Positions 1 to 10,861 of a DNA stretch of 64,000 bases are shown here, in pieces. Under the pieces are notes generated by a model. It was not told the DNA's origin. It did not search any database and saw only the letters and a program-made list of their open reading frames with translations. This DNA comes from Ampullaceana balthica (taxonomy: Eukaryota > Mollusca > Gastropoda > Lymnaeidae). Each line of letters starts with the position of its first letter. The stretch's first letter is position 1. The DNA is taken from contig CALYLW010000735.1 of assembly GCA_944989445.1 (NCBI GenBank), positions 183,854-247,853 on the forward strand, given 5' to 3'. A program made the translations under genes and the position numbers.

Positions 1-1148
1 TAATTGTCATAGATGAGCCAAAGTCACCACTGAAACCATAGCTAAGATAGTTACATTAGTTACATTCATTATTTATGAATCTTAAATCATCGGTAATCAT
101 TAATAAAAAGAAAAGTAAAACTATTTTCTTTTTCTGTCTCAGGTCATTAGTATAAATATATTATTAAACTTACAACTATCACCACGGAAGATTTGTGTCT
201 ATTTATTATTACCAGCTTTTCAATAGATCGTTTTATACAAAACTATTTGTAGGTTGTTGTTCTTTGTATATCATCAGCTCAAATATGTGTATGAGACTCA
301 TCTTTGTGTATGTGACTCTTCTTGGTACATTATCACAATCTGTATAATTTGTATGCAACTATTCTTTATTCATTATCTGAGTGTGAAGTAAGTATAAGTT
401 GCTAACCTGTGTGTATTAACATTGACTTATATATGGACATATAACTAGTATCCATATTAGGGAACACTGAATGATAATTTAAATACATTTATTTTTACCT
501 TCTATCATTGCATTTGATCAATACTAGAAGGTGGTTAGGGATAAAGAAATAATACTACAATACTTTCTTTTGATTTAAAGTTTATGTTTTTTCTAAGTTT
601 TACCTAAACATATGTTTGAATAAACATTAACCTATTTTAAGTAGATTTTATTTTTAAAAAGTTGCAAAAGATATTGTATTCTTTTATTGAACACAATATG
701 AATATTATAACTATTGTACACATTCCCCAAACATCAATTTAATTTCATTACAATGAGAACTTGGCGTACCAACAGCTTTTGTCCTAGGTGTGTGGGAGAG
801 GTGGTTAGTGAGGGATGCCTGGAATACACTGAAGTTGTTTTGTTTATTTTCCTTTTTTAAAACTGTGTATACATGTATATATATTAAGTTTCCGATTTTA
901 CGTTTTTGTTTTTCATTTCCTTTATTAGAGTTGTTTATCAGATTTCTTTATTAGAGTTGTTTAATCAGATGTTATTTCCAGTTAACAATAGAAAATAAAG
1001 ATCTCATGGTTTCTCACTAATATAATTATTACTAATATATTCTGTCATTTTTTCATGTAAAGACATACAATAATATTTTAAAAAAGAAATCGTACGCTAA
1101 AATGAAAAAAAAATAAATAATATCATAAAGTAAATGCAATGGTTTTAT
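1..1148. other. AT-rich intergenic or intronic sequence
   Basis: No reading frame, RNA gene or long repeat is recognisable. Around 787-830 a short stretch (gagaggtggttagtgaggga) resembles the unit of the 39-bp array at 23079-23234, so a relic of that repeat may be present. The rest is low-GC sequence. Confidence 0.5.
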
Positions 1149-1260
1149 CAGAGGCGTCACTAGGGTTGACGTCAACCGAGCGGTAGCTCATGGTGTCACC
1201 CGAGCGGTAGCTGATGGTGTCACCCCCGTACCGACTTGTCCCATAGACCTGACAGTGCCA
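1149..1260 (+). mobile_element. End of a hAT-like miniature element (CAGAGGCGTCAC terminus)
   Basis: The sequence starts with CAGAGGCGTCAC and continues much like the reverse complement of the right end of the element at 35309-35511. This makes it one terminus of the same dispersed family. It contains a 24-bp direct duplication (1177-1200 and 1201-1224, cgagcggtagct... tggtgtcacc). A further terminus-like CAGAGGCGTAAC lies at 47031. The opposite end was not located. The hAT assignment rests on the CAGNGGCGT style of terminus and is an inference. Confidence 0.4.
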
Positions 1261-2104
1261 AATATCGGGAACATACATAATCCGTAGTAACCTGTGTTAA
1301 TGTAGATCAGATATTTTAAAAAAGAAATAGAAGAAAAATTGAATTCAAGGTCGGTATGTAAATAGAGTATAATAATTTAAAACTTAAGAATTACACGGAA
1401 CAAATGTTACTTTTAAAATGTTTATTTACCATTAAATTAAAAATAACTAGTGTTATATAACAGTCATTTCATTAAATTTGACAGATAGACTTATATTTAA
1501 ATTACGATTCATCAAAGTTTGCAATTAAATAAAATAACCATATTTACATTACTTTACATTATCAACCATCACTATACAACCTCAAAACATCTGCATGTGT
1601 ATTGTGTTTGTAAAATCAGCAATTACTAAATTAATATTCAATATTTCAAAATAAATGCATTGATAAGTCTCGAGAAAATAGAACTTAGCTTTCCTTGCAT
1701 TTAAAGCTTCAAACTTCTTAATTACTCCATCAATATAAATTTTTTTCGCCGAATCACTCTCTATTGATATTATGGTCAGATAATAATGTCTAAACTGTCA
1801 CATTGTAGATCGCAAAATAATTATTTATAAACTTTAGCTTTGAAACACTTCTCTCACAATAAGCCACAGACACACAGATCGTAGCAAATTTTCGTAGGCT
1901 CAATCGGGTGATATTGGAGTGTCTCTATGAAGTCCCATTCAGCTATGAATGGATTATACGAGATCAATATCAGCTGTCTTAAGTTGCCCTCTCAGCCCTG
2001 GTATCCCCCCCCCCACCAAAAACAAAAAATAAAGATCTTCCTCTGACAACTAATTATAGAATGTGGATAAACTTGACAGCCTTGATCTGATCAGAATGCA
2101 AACG
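1261..2104. other. AT-rich sequence without recognisable features
   Basis: I see no gene, terminal repeat or tandem array here, only low-GC DNA with a short C-run near 2010. Confidence 0.45.
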
Positions 2105-2478
2105 ATCTATTCACTCAAGCATCGGGCTTTTGATTTCTTCTTGTAGAGTTTGACCAGAATCTTCTCATCTGTCACCCACTTCTTGAACCTAGTTCTTCTC
2201 TTTGCAGTCCAAATAGGTCTGATTTTAAAACAGCTAGTTCCAAGAGAAGATGACCCATCGAAAGGTACTGGATCGATACTCAATTCATTTGTTGTATCAA
2301 ACGTTGATTTGTCTGTAACTTTGGAATATACATTACTGATACAATGAATCGTCTGCTTCGAGTTCTACTTTCCAACAAAAGATGACCCACTAAAAGGTAC
2401 TGTATGGATACCCAATCCATTTGTTGCATCAAATTTTGATTTGTCTGTAACCTTGGAAGATACATTACTGATGTAAGT
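2105..2478 (-). repeat. 132-bp imperfect duplication with coding-like minus strand
   Basis: Two diverged copies lie 132 bp apart (gatgaccca at 2249 and 2381), each ~100 bp and ending in the block that reads cattactgat on the plus strand. On the minus strand both copies read in the same frame as related peptides around a shared SKVTDKS motif (xSNVxSKVTDKSxFDxTN). One copy stays open for about 80 codons to a stop near 2105 and the other stops after about 35. Because 132 is a multiple of three, this may be a duplicated exon relic or a degenerate retroelement ORF. The product is not recognised. The block abuts the 71-bp array. Confidence 0.4.
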
Positions 2479-2489
2479 AGTTCTCGATG

Positions 2490-5400
2490 GCTTTAAATGA
2501 ATGTCGGAACCATGATCTCTCTTGTCGACTTTTGGATTCATGTGAATGTAGAATATCATAGCTTTAAATGAATGTCGGAACCATGATCTCTCTTGTCGAC
2601 TTTTGGATTCATGTGAATGTAGAATATCATAGCTTTAAATGAATGTCGGAACCATGATCTCTCTTGTCGACTTTTGGATTCATGTGAATGTAGAATATCA
2701 TAGCTTTAAATGAATGTCGGAACCATGATCTCTCTTGTCGACTTTTGGATTCATGTGAATGTAGAATATCATAGCTTTAAATGAATGTCGGAACCATGAC
2801 ATCTCTTGTCGACTTTTGGATTCATGTGACTGCAGAATATCATAGCTTTAAATGAATGTCGGAACCATGACATCTCTTGTCGACTTTTGGATTCATGTGA
2901 CTGCAGAATATCATAGCTTTAAATGAATGTCGGAACCATGACATCTCTTGTCGACTTTTGGATTCATGTGACTGCAGAATATCATAGCTTTAAATGAATG
3001 TCGGAACCATGGCATCTCTTGTCGACTTTTGGATTCATGTGACTGTAGAATATCATAGCTTTAAATGAATGTCGGAACCATGATCTCTCTTGTCGACTTT
3101 TGGATTCATGTGACTGTAGAATATCATAGCTTTAAATGAATGTCGGAACCATGATCTCTCTTGTCGACTTTTGGATTCATGTGACTGTAGAATATCATAG
3201 CTTTAAATGAATGTCGGAACCATGATCTCTCTTGTCGACTTTTGGATTCATGTGACTGTAGAATATCATAGCTTTAAATGAATGTCGGAACCATGATCTC
3301 TCTTGTCGACTTTTGGATTCATGTGACTGTAGAATATCATAGCTTTAAATGAATGTCGGAACCATGATCTCTCTTGTCGACTTTTGGATTCATGTGACTG
3401 TAGAATATCATAGCTTTAAATGAATGTCGGAACCATGATCTCTCTTGTCGACTTTTGGATTCATGTGACTGTAGAATATCATAGCTTTAAATGAATGTCG
3501 GAACCATGATCTCTCTTGTCGACTTTTGGATTCATGTGAATGTAGAATATCATAGCTTTAAATGAATGTCGGAACCATGATCTCTCTTGTCGACTTTTGG
3601 ATTCATGTGACTGTAGAATATCATAGCTTTAAATGAATGTCGGAACCATGATCTCTCTTGTCGACTTTTGGATTCATGTGACTGTAGAATATCATAGCTT
3701 TAAATGAATGTCGGAACCATGATCTCTCTTGTCGACTTTTGGATTCATGTGACTGTAGAATATCATAGCTTTAAATGAATGTCGGAACCATGATCTCTCT
3801 TGTCGACTTTTGGATTCATGTGACTGTAGAATATCATAGCTTTAAATGAATGTCGGAACCATGATCTCTCTTGTCGACTTTTGGATTCATGTGACTGTAG
3901 AATATCATAGCTTTAAATGAATGTCGGAACCATGATCTCTCTTGTCGACTTTTGGATTCATGTGACTGTAGAATATCATAGCTTTAAATGAATGTCGGAA
4001 CCATGATCTCTCTTGTCGACTTTTGGATTCATGTGACTGTAGAATATCATAGCTTTAAATGAATGTCGGAACCATGATCTCTCTTGTCGACTTTTGGATT
4101 CATGTGAATGTAGAATATCATAGCTTTAAATGAATGTCGGAACCATGATCTCTCTTGTCGACTTTTGGATTCATGTGACTGTAGAATATCATAGCTTTAA
4201 ATGAATGTCGGAACTATGACTCTCTTGTCGACTTTTGGATTCATGTGACTGCAGAATATCATAGCTTTAAATGAATGTCGGAACCATGATCTCTCTTGTC
4301 GACTTTTGGATTCATGTGACTGTAGAATATCATAGCTTTAAATGAATGTCGGAACCATGATCTCTCTTGTCGACTTTTGGATTCATGTGACTGCAGAATA
4401 TCATAGCTTTAAATGAATGTCGGAACCATGATCTCTCTTGTCGACTTTTGGATTCATGTGACTGTAGAATATCATAGCTTTAAATGAATGTCGGAACCAT
4501 GATCTCTCTTGTCGACTTTTGGATTCATGTGACTGCAGAATATCATAGCTTTAAATGAATGTCGGAACCATGATCTCTCTTGTCGACTTTTGGATTCATG
4601 TGAATGTAGAATATCATAGCTTTAAATGAATGTCGGAACCATGATCTCTCTTGTCGACTTTTGGATTCATGTGATGCAGAATATCATAGCTTTAAATGAA
4701 TGTCGGAACCATGATCTCTCTTGTCGACTTTTGGATTCATGTGACTGTAGAATATCATAGCTTTAAATGAATGTCGGAACCATGATCTCTCTTGTCGACT
4801 TTTGGATTCATGTGAATGTAGAATATCATAGCTTTAAATGAATGTCGGAACCATGATCATCTCTTGTCGACTTTTGGATTCATGTGACTGCAGAATATCA
4901 TAGCTTTAAATGAATGTCGGAACCATGACATCTCTTGTCGACTTTTGGATTCATGTGACTGCAGAATATCATAGCTTTAAATGAATGTCGGAACTATGAT
5001 CTCTCTTGTCGACTTTTGGATTCATGTGACTGCAGAATATCATAGCTTTAAATGAATGTCGGAACCATGATCTCTCTTGTCGACTTTTGGATTCATGTGA
5101 CTGCAGAATATCATAGCTTTAAATGAATGTCGGAACCATGATCTCTCTTGTCGACTTTTGGATTCATGTGACTGCAGAATATCATAGCTTTAAATGAATG
5201 TCGGAACCATGATCTCTCTTGTCGACTTTTGGATTCATGTGACTGCAGAATATCATAGCTTTAAATGAATGTCGGAACCATGATCTCTCTTGTCGACTTT
5301 TGGATTCATGTGACTGTAGAATATCATAGCTTTAAATGAATGTCGGAACCATGATCTCTCTTGTCGACTTTTGGATTCATGTGACTGTAGAATATCATAG

Positions 5401-5562
5401 CTTTAAATGAATTTCGGAACCATGATCTCTCTTGTCGACTTTTGGATTCATGTGAATGTAGAATATCATGCTTTACTGAATGTCGGAACTATGATTCTCT
5501 TTCACATTTTGATTCATGTGACTGCAAAATCATAGCTTTAAATGAATTCGGAGTATGATGTT
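2490..5562. repeat. 71-bp minisatellite/satellite array, about 43 copies
   Basis: A 71-bp unit beginning gctttaaatgaatgtcgg is repeated head to tail; unit starts at 2490, 2561 and 2632 fix the period. Each unit carries a GTCGAC hexamer. Copies differ at a few diagnostic places: ATGATCTCTC versus ATGACATCTC, and GTGAATGTAG, GTGACTGTAG or GTGACTGCAG. Variant types occur in blocks. From about 5465 the last copies are shortened and diverged, the usual decay at an array edge. Since 71 is not a multiple of three and frames close, this is not coding. Confidence 0.95.
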
Positions 5563-5880
5563 CATTCTTCATATGTATTAACAATAGTTACTATATTAGT
5601 TATTAATAAAGCCCCATGACTTTTTTCATTATGTTTTATGTTTCTCGTTTAGTAAAACTTACGTTAAAGTCAGAATACACATTTATTAAATACTATCAAC
5701 TTTAAAAAGTAGAAATAAGAACGATGATCGACATCATCAACATATTTTAATACTAAATGAAGACCATTGTAAATGAACAATAAGCAATCAAGTATTAAGA
5801 TTATTCTATTCAAAATTGTTGGATGAGATAACTTGTATCCCAAATATACATAAGCACTACAATAATATTTTGAACTGTAT
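5563..5880. other. AT-rich spacer
   Basis: This separates the 71-bp array from the next duplication. No feature is recognised. Confidence 0.4.
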
Positions 5881-6197
5881 TGGTGTAGAAATAATGCTGT
5901 CAGAGAGAAAGAACACTTTATCTTAAAATACATTGTTATTGTAACATCTGATGTGCATTACAGTGTAATCGCCCATAATCGCTACACCAAAGAGCACCGG
6001 TACAAATATATGTTAATATTGTGTTGTTATTTTGGTGTAGAAATAGTGTCTGTATTTTGTCAGAGGGATAGAACACTGTATCTTAAAACAAATTTTTATT
6101 GTAACATCTGATGTGCATTACGGTGTAATTGCCCGTGATCGCTGCACCACAAAGCACCGGTATAAATATATTAATAATATGTTAATATTGTGTTAAT
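5881..6197. repeat. 152-bp imperfect tandem duplication
   Basis: Two copies, 5881-6032 and 6033-6197, start tggtgtagaaat and share tgtaacatctgatgtgcatt and a gatcgct.caccaaagagcaccgg-type block. They differ by scattered substitutions and small indels, so this is an old duplication. No coding potential was noticed. Confidence 0.8.
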
Positions 6198-6606
6198 CTT
6201 GAGAAAATTTAGGTTCGAAGATAAATTTTTAAATTTCTTTTAACGTCATATAAACTTTTATTTACAATACCACTAGACATTATTCTAAACTTGAGTTACT
6301 TGAATACAATTTTTGGACTAAATTAAACTGAAGTTTAAAAAATAAAATTCAAATAAAAATACATTTTAAATATTTCATTTATTGATACCTACGCAAACTA
6401 TACAAATTAATATATTGAGTTTTATCTATACATATCAATAGATAAATCACTACCTGATCTTTCTTCGTTAGCTATATATTTTGTGTAAGTGGCATGCCAC
6501 TGACTTCGATCCCTATAATTAGGGATACAATGACATTCAAATGCCATGCTATTCGTACCAACCAGTTAACACTAAATCCGAGAAAACATAATCATGTCTC
6601 TTTTTT
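6198..6606. other. AT-rich sequence before the family-1 array
   Basis: At 6485-6530 a short motif (gtggcatgccact, then ccctataattaggga) resembles the conserved start of the segmental duplication copies at 19226 and 21940 (gtggcatgccact next to tatccctta). A related but shorter dispersed sequence may therefore sit here. Otherwise nothing is seen. Confidence 0.35.
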
Positions 6607-8080
6607 AAATCCCTTATATTAACTTCACCGCCGTCTCTCTCTGTCGTCATCTCTGTCTTGGGCGGGCGGGCGGAAAAACAAAAGTAAAAAATGACCCACT
6701 TACCATGATCCGATCGAGCTGAAATTTGGCACACGGACCCGTCTGACCTAACAATGCATCGTATCACAATTTTAGATCGATCGAACGTACCGTAATTAAA
6801 TTAATGCATTTTTAGTTTATCCTTATATGAGGTATGTAATTCAAATTCACTGTTTGTTATTGTTTTTTTTTCCCACGTGAAAGTTTGATTTGACACATTG
6901 AGGCGACCCATCGGAGCACCGGGGCACTTTTGTTTAAATTTTACGTGTCACGATGAGCTCGGTCATGCGAATCGGTGACCAGACTTTTCCCCTCTCACCC
7001 TCCACAGGGTTATGAAGCAAACTTGAGTTAAGACAGATTCAGTCTGTAAATGTTTGAAAATAATCAATACTGTTAGTTATGTCTCATATATAAGGGATTT
7101 ATATTCAAAAACTTTGTTTTTAAATCCCTTATATTAACTTCGCGGCCGTCTCATCATCTCATCATCTCATGGGCGGGCGGAAAAACAAACATCGAAAATA
7201 ACTCACTTCCCGTGATCCGATCGATCTGAAATTTGGCACACTGACCCGTCTGACCTCACAATGCATCATATCAACATTTCAGATCGATCAAACGTACCGT
7301 AATTAAATTAATGTATTTTTATTTTATCCTTATATGAGGTATGTAATTCAAATTCACTGTTTGTTCTTGTTTATCTTCTTCCACTTCCACGTGAGTTTGA
7401 GTTGACGCCGACCGTCGTGCCGACACCCCCTCACGTCCCGACCCCATTTATTAAAGACAAGGGACATCACTCGGTGTCAGTCTGTCAATGTTTGTAGCGT
7501 TTGAAAATAATCAATACTGTTAGTTATGTCTCATATATAAGGGATTTATAGTCAAAAACTTAGTTTTTACGGGTTTGTTTTATTACGGGTTTGTTTTATT
7601 AAATCCCTTATATTAAGTTCACCGCCGTCTCTCTCTGTCTCTCTGTCTCTCTGTCTGTCGTCATCTCATGGGCGGGCGGAAAAACTAAAGTCGAAAATGA
7701 CCCACTTCCAGTGATCTGATCGAGCTGAAATTTGGCACACGGGCCCGTCTAACCTAACAATGCATCGTATCAAAATTTCAGATCGATCGAACTTACCGTA
7801 ATTAAATTAGTGCATTTTTAGTTTATCCTTATATGAGGTATGTAATTCAAATTCACGGTTTGTTATTGTTTTTTTCTACGTGAGTTGGAGTTGACGCTTA
7901 GACGTCGACCGTCGTGCCGACACCCCCTCACGACCCATCCCCCGTTAAAAGACAGGGGACATCACTCGGTGTCAGTCCGTAAATATTTGTGGCGTTGAAA
8001 CATAAACAATACTCTTAATTATGACTAAAATATAAGGGATTTATAGTAGAAAACTTTGTTTTTACGGGTTTGTTTTATTA
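6607..8080 (+). mobile_element. Family-1 HINE-like element, three tandem copies
   Basis: Three ~450-500 bp units start at 6607, 7122 and 7601 with AAATCCCTTATATTAA and close with the near inverted terminus TATATAAGGGATTT (third copy slightly diverged). A linker containing AAAAACTTAGTTTTT, a small hairpin, and ACGGGTTTGTTTTATT joins one unit to the next. Every unit has a G/C-rich simple repeat near its start (ctct/gtct and gggcggg runs). Every unit also has a conserved core around GATCGATCGAAC followed by taccgtaattaaattaatg. Subterminal inverted repeats, a terminal hairpin, a microsatellite and tandem arrays fit the DINE-1/HINE/pearl style of non-autonomous Helentron relatives. A TIR-bearing MITE is the alternative. 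No coding sequence. Confidence 0.65.
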
Positions 8081-8640
8081 TGCTATTTTGTATTCATAAA
8101 TTTTCATATGATTGGTAACTTGAACGTAGAAATAAAATCAACATAATTAAAATTGACATAGTTACTAATATATTCATAGAGAAAATCATTGACGATTAGT
8201 ATTTTAAAAAAAAATAATTAATACAAATCTGGCCCAACATTTGACACCTTTTATTCTCATACGACATTTTATATAAGAATCCATAGTCCCACTACATAGC
8301 GATGAAGAACATAGTTTGGCAAAGTAAACTAGTTACCGAAAATGTTCATAAAGATCGTTGAAGACAAGTAAAAGACAAGTGAATATTCTTTTCCAAACTG
8401 TTGGATGACGTCTATCATATAGTCACGCCTTATGTTTTAGGGCTGACGGCCATGCATGGGCTTGTGTCGCTACCACTTCTGTACAGGGAAAATAGTGCAC
8501 CGGTCCCCGGCTAAATGGAAAAAAATTCCTGCCGGTCCACCATACCAAAATATTTGAGAAGCAATGGACTAAAACACTTATTTAAATTCAATAAAATCAT
8601 TTTCTAAAAAAAATATTGATTAAGGAAGTAATTTTTTAGA
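8081..8640. other. AT-rich spacer with one short dispersed repeat
   Basis: 8270-8345 (catagtccc..ctacata.cgatgaagaacatag on to agttaccgaaaat) is nearly identical to 10876-10952, giving a ~75-bp pair 2.6 kb apart in the same orientation. No flanking target duplication is evident. The rest is unremarkable. Confidence 0.6.
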
Positions 8641-8712
8641 CGCATGCTGGCTAAATAGACTTTGCGTGCCAAATGGGGCACGCGTGCCATAGGTTTGACA
8701 TCCCACACCTAG
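8641..8712 (-). mobile_element. hAT-like transposon terminus fragment
   Basis: Read on the minus strand this gives gatgtcaaacctatggcacg and then cgtgccccatttggcacg. That resembles the TGTCAAAC...GGC style of many hAT termini. A similar stretch (gcctgcgggccatatgaggc on the minus strand) occurs at 34725-34770. Assignment is by style only. Confidence 0.3.
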
Positions 8713-8774
8713 AATGTAATTTTATGTAATCTCAAATTAAATGAACATTCAAATAAGAGTAGCTTTATATATTG

Positions 8775-9835
8775 AGTCTTTTCGTCCATGACGGGCATCC
8801 ACCGATCATCGTTGGCGTCTGCGATTCCTCCAAGGGCATAGGCCAACTACGAGAGATCTCCAGTCATTTCTATCCTGGTTCAGCCTTTTCAGAATCCTCC
8901 ATTCATGGCCAATTCTCTTGATGTATGCCTTCAATTATCGGTGCCAAGTGTTTCTTTGACGGGCTTCTTTTCCAATTACCCTGTGGGTTCTATTTCAGGG
9001 CTTGCCTTGTTGTATTAGAAGCAGGTTTTCTAAGTGTATGATCAATCCAGCTCAATCGCTTCTGAAGAATATCTTCCTCAATAGGCTTCTTTTTTGTCCG
9101 CTGCCACAGTTCCCGGTTTGCTGATTTTGTCCGGCCAGTGAATTCTGAGAATCCTTCTTAGACAATTGTTGATAAAGGACTGGATTCTGGTCAGGTTTAC
9201 GGCCGTTGTTCTCAACGTCTCGGCTCCATATAGCAGCACAGGTTTCACCATAGCTTATAAAACCTTACTTTTAACTTGCTGCTTAAGTTGTTGGAGTCCC
9301 AAACATTCTTGAGTTGCTGGAAGGCTGCTCTTGCTTTTCCGATCCTTATTTTAACATCAGCGTCTGTACCACCTTGTTTACCTACCACACTGTCAAGGTA
9401 AACAAAACTGTCCACCTCCTCAAGTGCTTCTCCTTCAAGCATGATGGGTGATGTACTTGTGGCATTAACATTGAGGACTTTACTCTTCCCTTTGTGTATG
9501 TTGAGACCCATGCTAGCAGAAGTGGCTGCGACAATGTTTGTTTTCTCCTGCATTTGTTGTTGGGTATGTGGAAGAAGAGCAAGATCATCAGCAAAGTCAA
9601 GATCATCAAGTTGATCCCACAAGATCCATTGCATGCCATTCCTTTTTCTGCTGTGTAGATGTTTTCATCTTCCAGTCAATGGCTAACAGGAACAGGAAGG
9701 GTGACAGCAAGCAACATTGTCTCACACCAGTCTTTATATGCCAAACTATTTTATAATGTGTTGTACAAATCGAAACCTTTCCTGATAATTTACGTAAATT
9801 ACAGCTGCGGAAAATAAAGATTAAATAATCAATTA
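8775..9835 (-). pseudogene. RTE-like LINE ORF2 fragment (reverse transcriptase), broken
   Basis: The minus strand encodes pieces of a non-LTR retrotransposon reverse transcriptase. In order they are TGVRQCCLLSP (the usual TGVRQGCLLSP with G to C), a catalytic FADDLALL block near 9572-9595, the downstream YL..VV.K.GG region, and LLYGAETLRTT followed by SFINNCLRRILRIHWPDKIS near 9080-9235. The pieces sit in different frames: one shift falls near 9640, another near 9245 and another near 9115, and there is at least one stop near the 3' end. The endonuclease domain and the start of the RT domain are missing, so this is a 5'-truncated dead copy. The motif set matches RTE-type elements, although clade assignment without a search is tentative. 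Confidence 0.85.
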
Positions 9836-9937
9836 ATACTTTTAAAAAATATTCGATGAACATACATTTGATCGATTAAATTCGATTTTAATTCAATAAA
9901 ACGATTCTAATATTTTTTTTCTCCAATTTATTAATCT

Positions 9938-10268
9938 ATCTATATTTATAATTCTCTTCATAGGACCATGCGAGACACCACGACGCAAAAAGTATGTGCA
10001 AACAAGCATGACAAATGACCCTCGCTGGGGTCAACTAAACACAATTAACGTTTGGCAAGCGAAAGGTAGTGGAGGGGTAACCAACAATGGTCCTTGCGTT
10101 TCGATGGCATTGTTCCTTCACAGAAAATGTAAGATTCGTAGTGTACTGGTTATCACGTCCGCCTTATACGGGGAAGAGTCTGGGTTCAAGCCCAAGTGAA
10201 AAATTTTTTATATTTTTTTTACACATGTCTGTTTGTTGCCCGTTGTTTTACCCCTTTTATTGCAAACA
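9938..10268 (+). mobile_element. Probable Helitron 5' portion carrying a tRNA-like insert
   Basis: It begins TCTATCTATATTTATAATTC and continues with a GGACC.TGCGAGACA block. Both closely resemble the first ~50 bases of the complete Helitron at 40303 (TCTATATATATAATTC). The right end abuts a Helitron 3' terminus in the opposite orientation at 10269, so this may be a rearranged or head-to-head pair. The inner portion contains the tRNA-Val-like sequence annotated separately. Confidence 0.45.
10128..10199 (+). ncRNA. tRNA-Val-like sequence (SINE head or tRNA pseudogene)
   Basis: The stretch cgtagtgtactggttatcac has the layout of the D-arm/A-box of eukaryotic valine tRNA, and gggttcaagccc is a perfect B-box-type T-loop. 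The anticodon loop would read CTTATAC (anticodon TAT where valine needs AAC, CAC or TAC). The acceptor arms do not pair, and the anticodon and T stems contain mismatches. It is therefore not a functional tRNA. An internal pol III promoter of a tRNA-derived SINE or a captured tRNA pseudogene fits best. An A/T-rich stretch follows directly. Confidence 0.6.
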
Positions 10269-10432
10269 CTAGCTGACGCATACGCCACTAATGATTAAGT
10301 GACGGGTGAAGACTTCCTGAAAGACGCAGTTGTCAAAATGGGGTGGGTTTGGCAAAACAACTGTAGTTGAATAAAAAGAAGGAACTCATGAGAGACCGGT
10401 GGCGTAGCATACGCCGCAGACTTGCTCATCAT
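10269..10432 (-). mobile_element. Helitron 3' end fragment
   Basis: Reverse-complemented, this ends ...GTGGCGTATGCGTCAGCTAG next to T. It matches the last ~165 bp of the Helitron at 40303-40982, including the tttcaggaagtcttcacccg block and the ggtctctc...agttccttct block. The terminal hairpin is decayed here (the first arm carries GTGGCG). CTAG adjacent to T is the expected Helitron 3' boundary. The 5' part is absent. Confidence 0.65.
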
Positions 10433-10466
10433 AGACAGTGCAAAGAATGGTTGGGGGCGTGAGAGT

Positions 10467-10647
10467 CAGGGCCGTCTTAACGCATCGGCCTGTTAGGCAT
10501 TTGCCCGGGGGCCAACGAGAATAGGTGCCCCATGGGAATGTGTTTATTTATATATTGTATGTATATTTATTTTTTATTCCTGCGAGGGGGGGGGGTGGCT
10601 CACTCTTTCTTTGCCCAGGGGACCAAAATGGTGTAAAGACGGCTCTA
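10467..10647. mobile_element. 181-bp hAT MITE with 8-bp target duplication
   Basis: The left end CAGGGCCGTCTTAA and the right end (reverse complement TAGAGCCGTCTTTA) form imperfect terminal inverted repeats. The element is flanked on both sides by the identical octamer GTGAGAGT (10459-10466 and 10648-10655). An 8-bp duplication with CAGRG-type termini is characteristic of the hAT superfamily. No coding capacity, so it is a non-autonomous MITE. Confidence 0.85.
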
Positions 10648-10721
10648 GTGAGAGTACTTACACAAAAAGCAGCACTAAGAAAATAATAAAATAGTGAGTA
10701 AACGTGAAGATATGCACACTG

Positions 10722-10861
10722 AGTTGTTGTTACACGCCTCTGATTGGCCGCCCCTAGCGAGGGTTAGTCATATTTAGGGTTGGTAATTGGATGTTGTTGT
10801 TACCCGCCTCTGATTGGCCGCCCCTAGCGAGTGTTAGTCATATTTAGGGTTGGTAATTGGT
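10722..10861. repeat. 70-bp tandem duplication
   Basis: Two copies (gttgttgttac.cgcctctga, then ttggccgcccctagcgag) follow each other with a 70-bp period and only a few differences. The duplication is recent or well conserved. Nothing suggests coding. Confidence 0.85.

Noticed and set aside
2490..5562. CRISPR-like array
   Set aside because: Units are contiguous 71-bp repeats without unique spacers, in animal-type DNA. It is a minisatellite.
8775..9835. Intact reverse transcriptase gene
   Set aside because: The motifs lie in several frames with shifts and stops, and the 5' half is absent.
10128..10199. Functional valine tRNA gene
   Set aside because: The anticodon would be TAT, the acceptor arms do not pair and other stems have mismatches.
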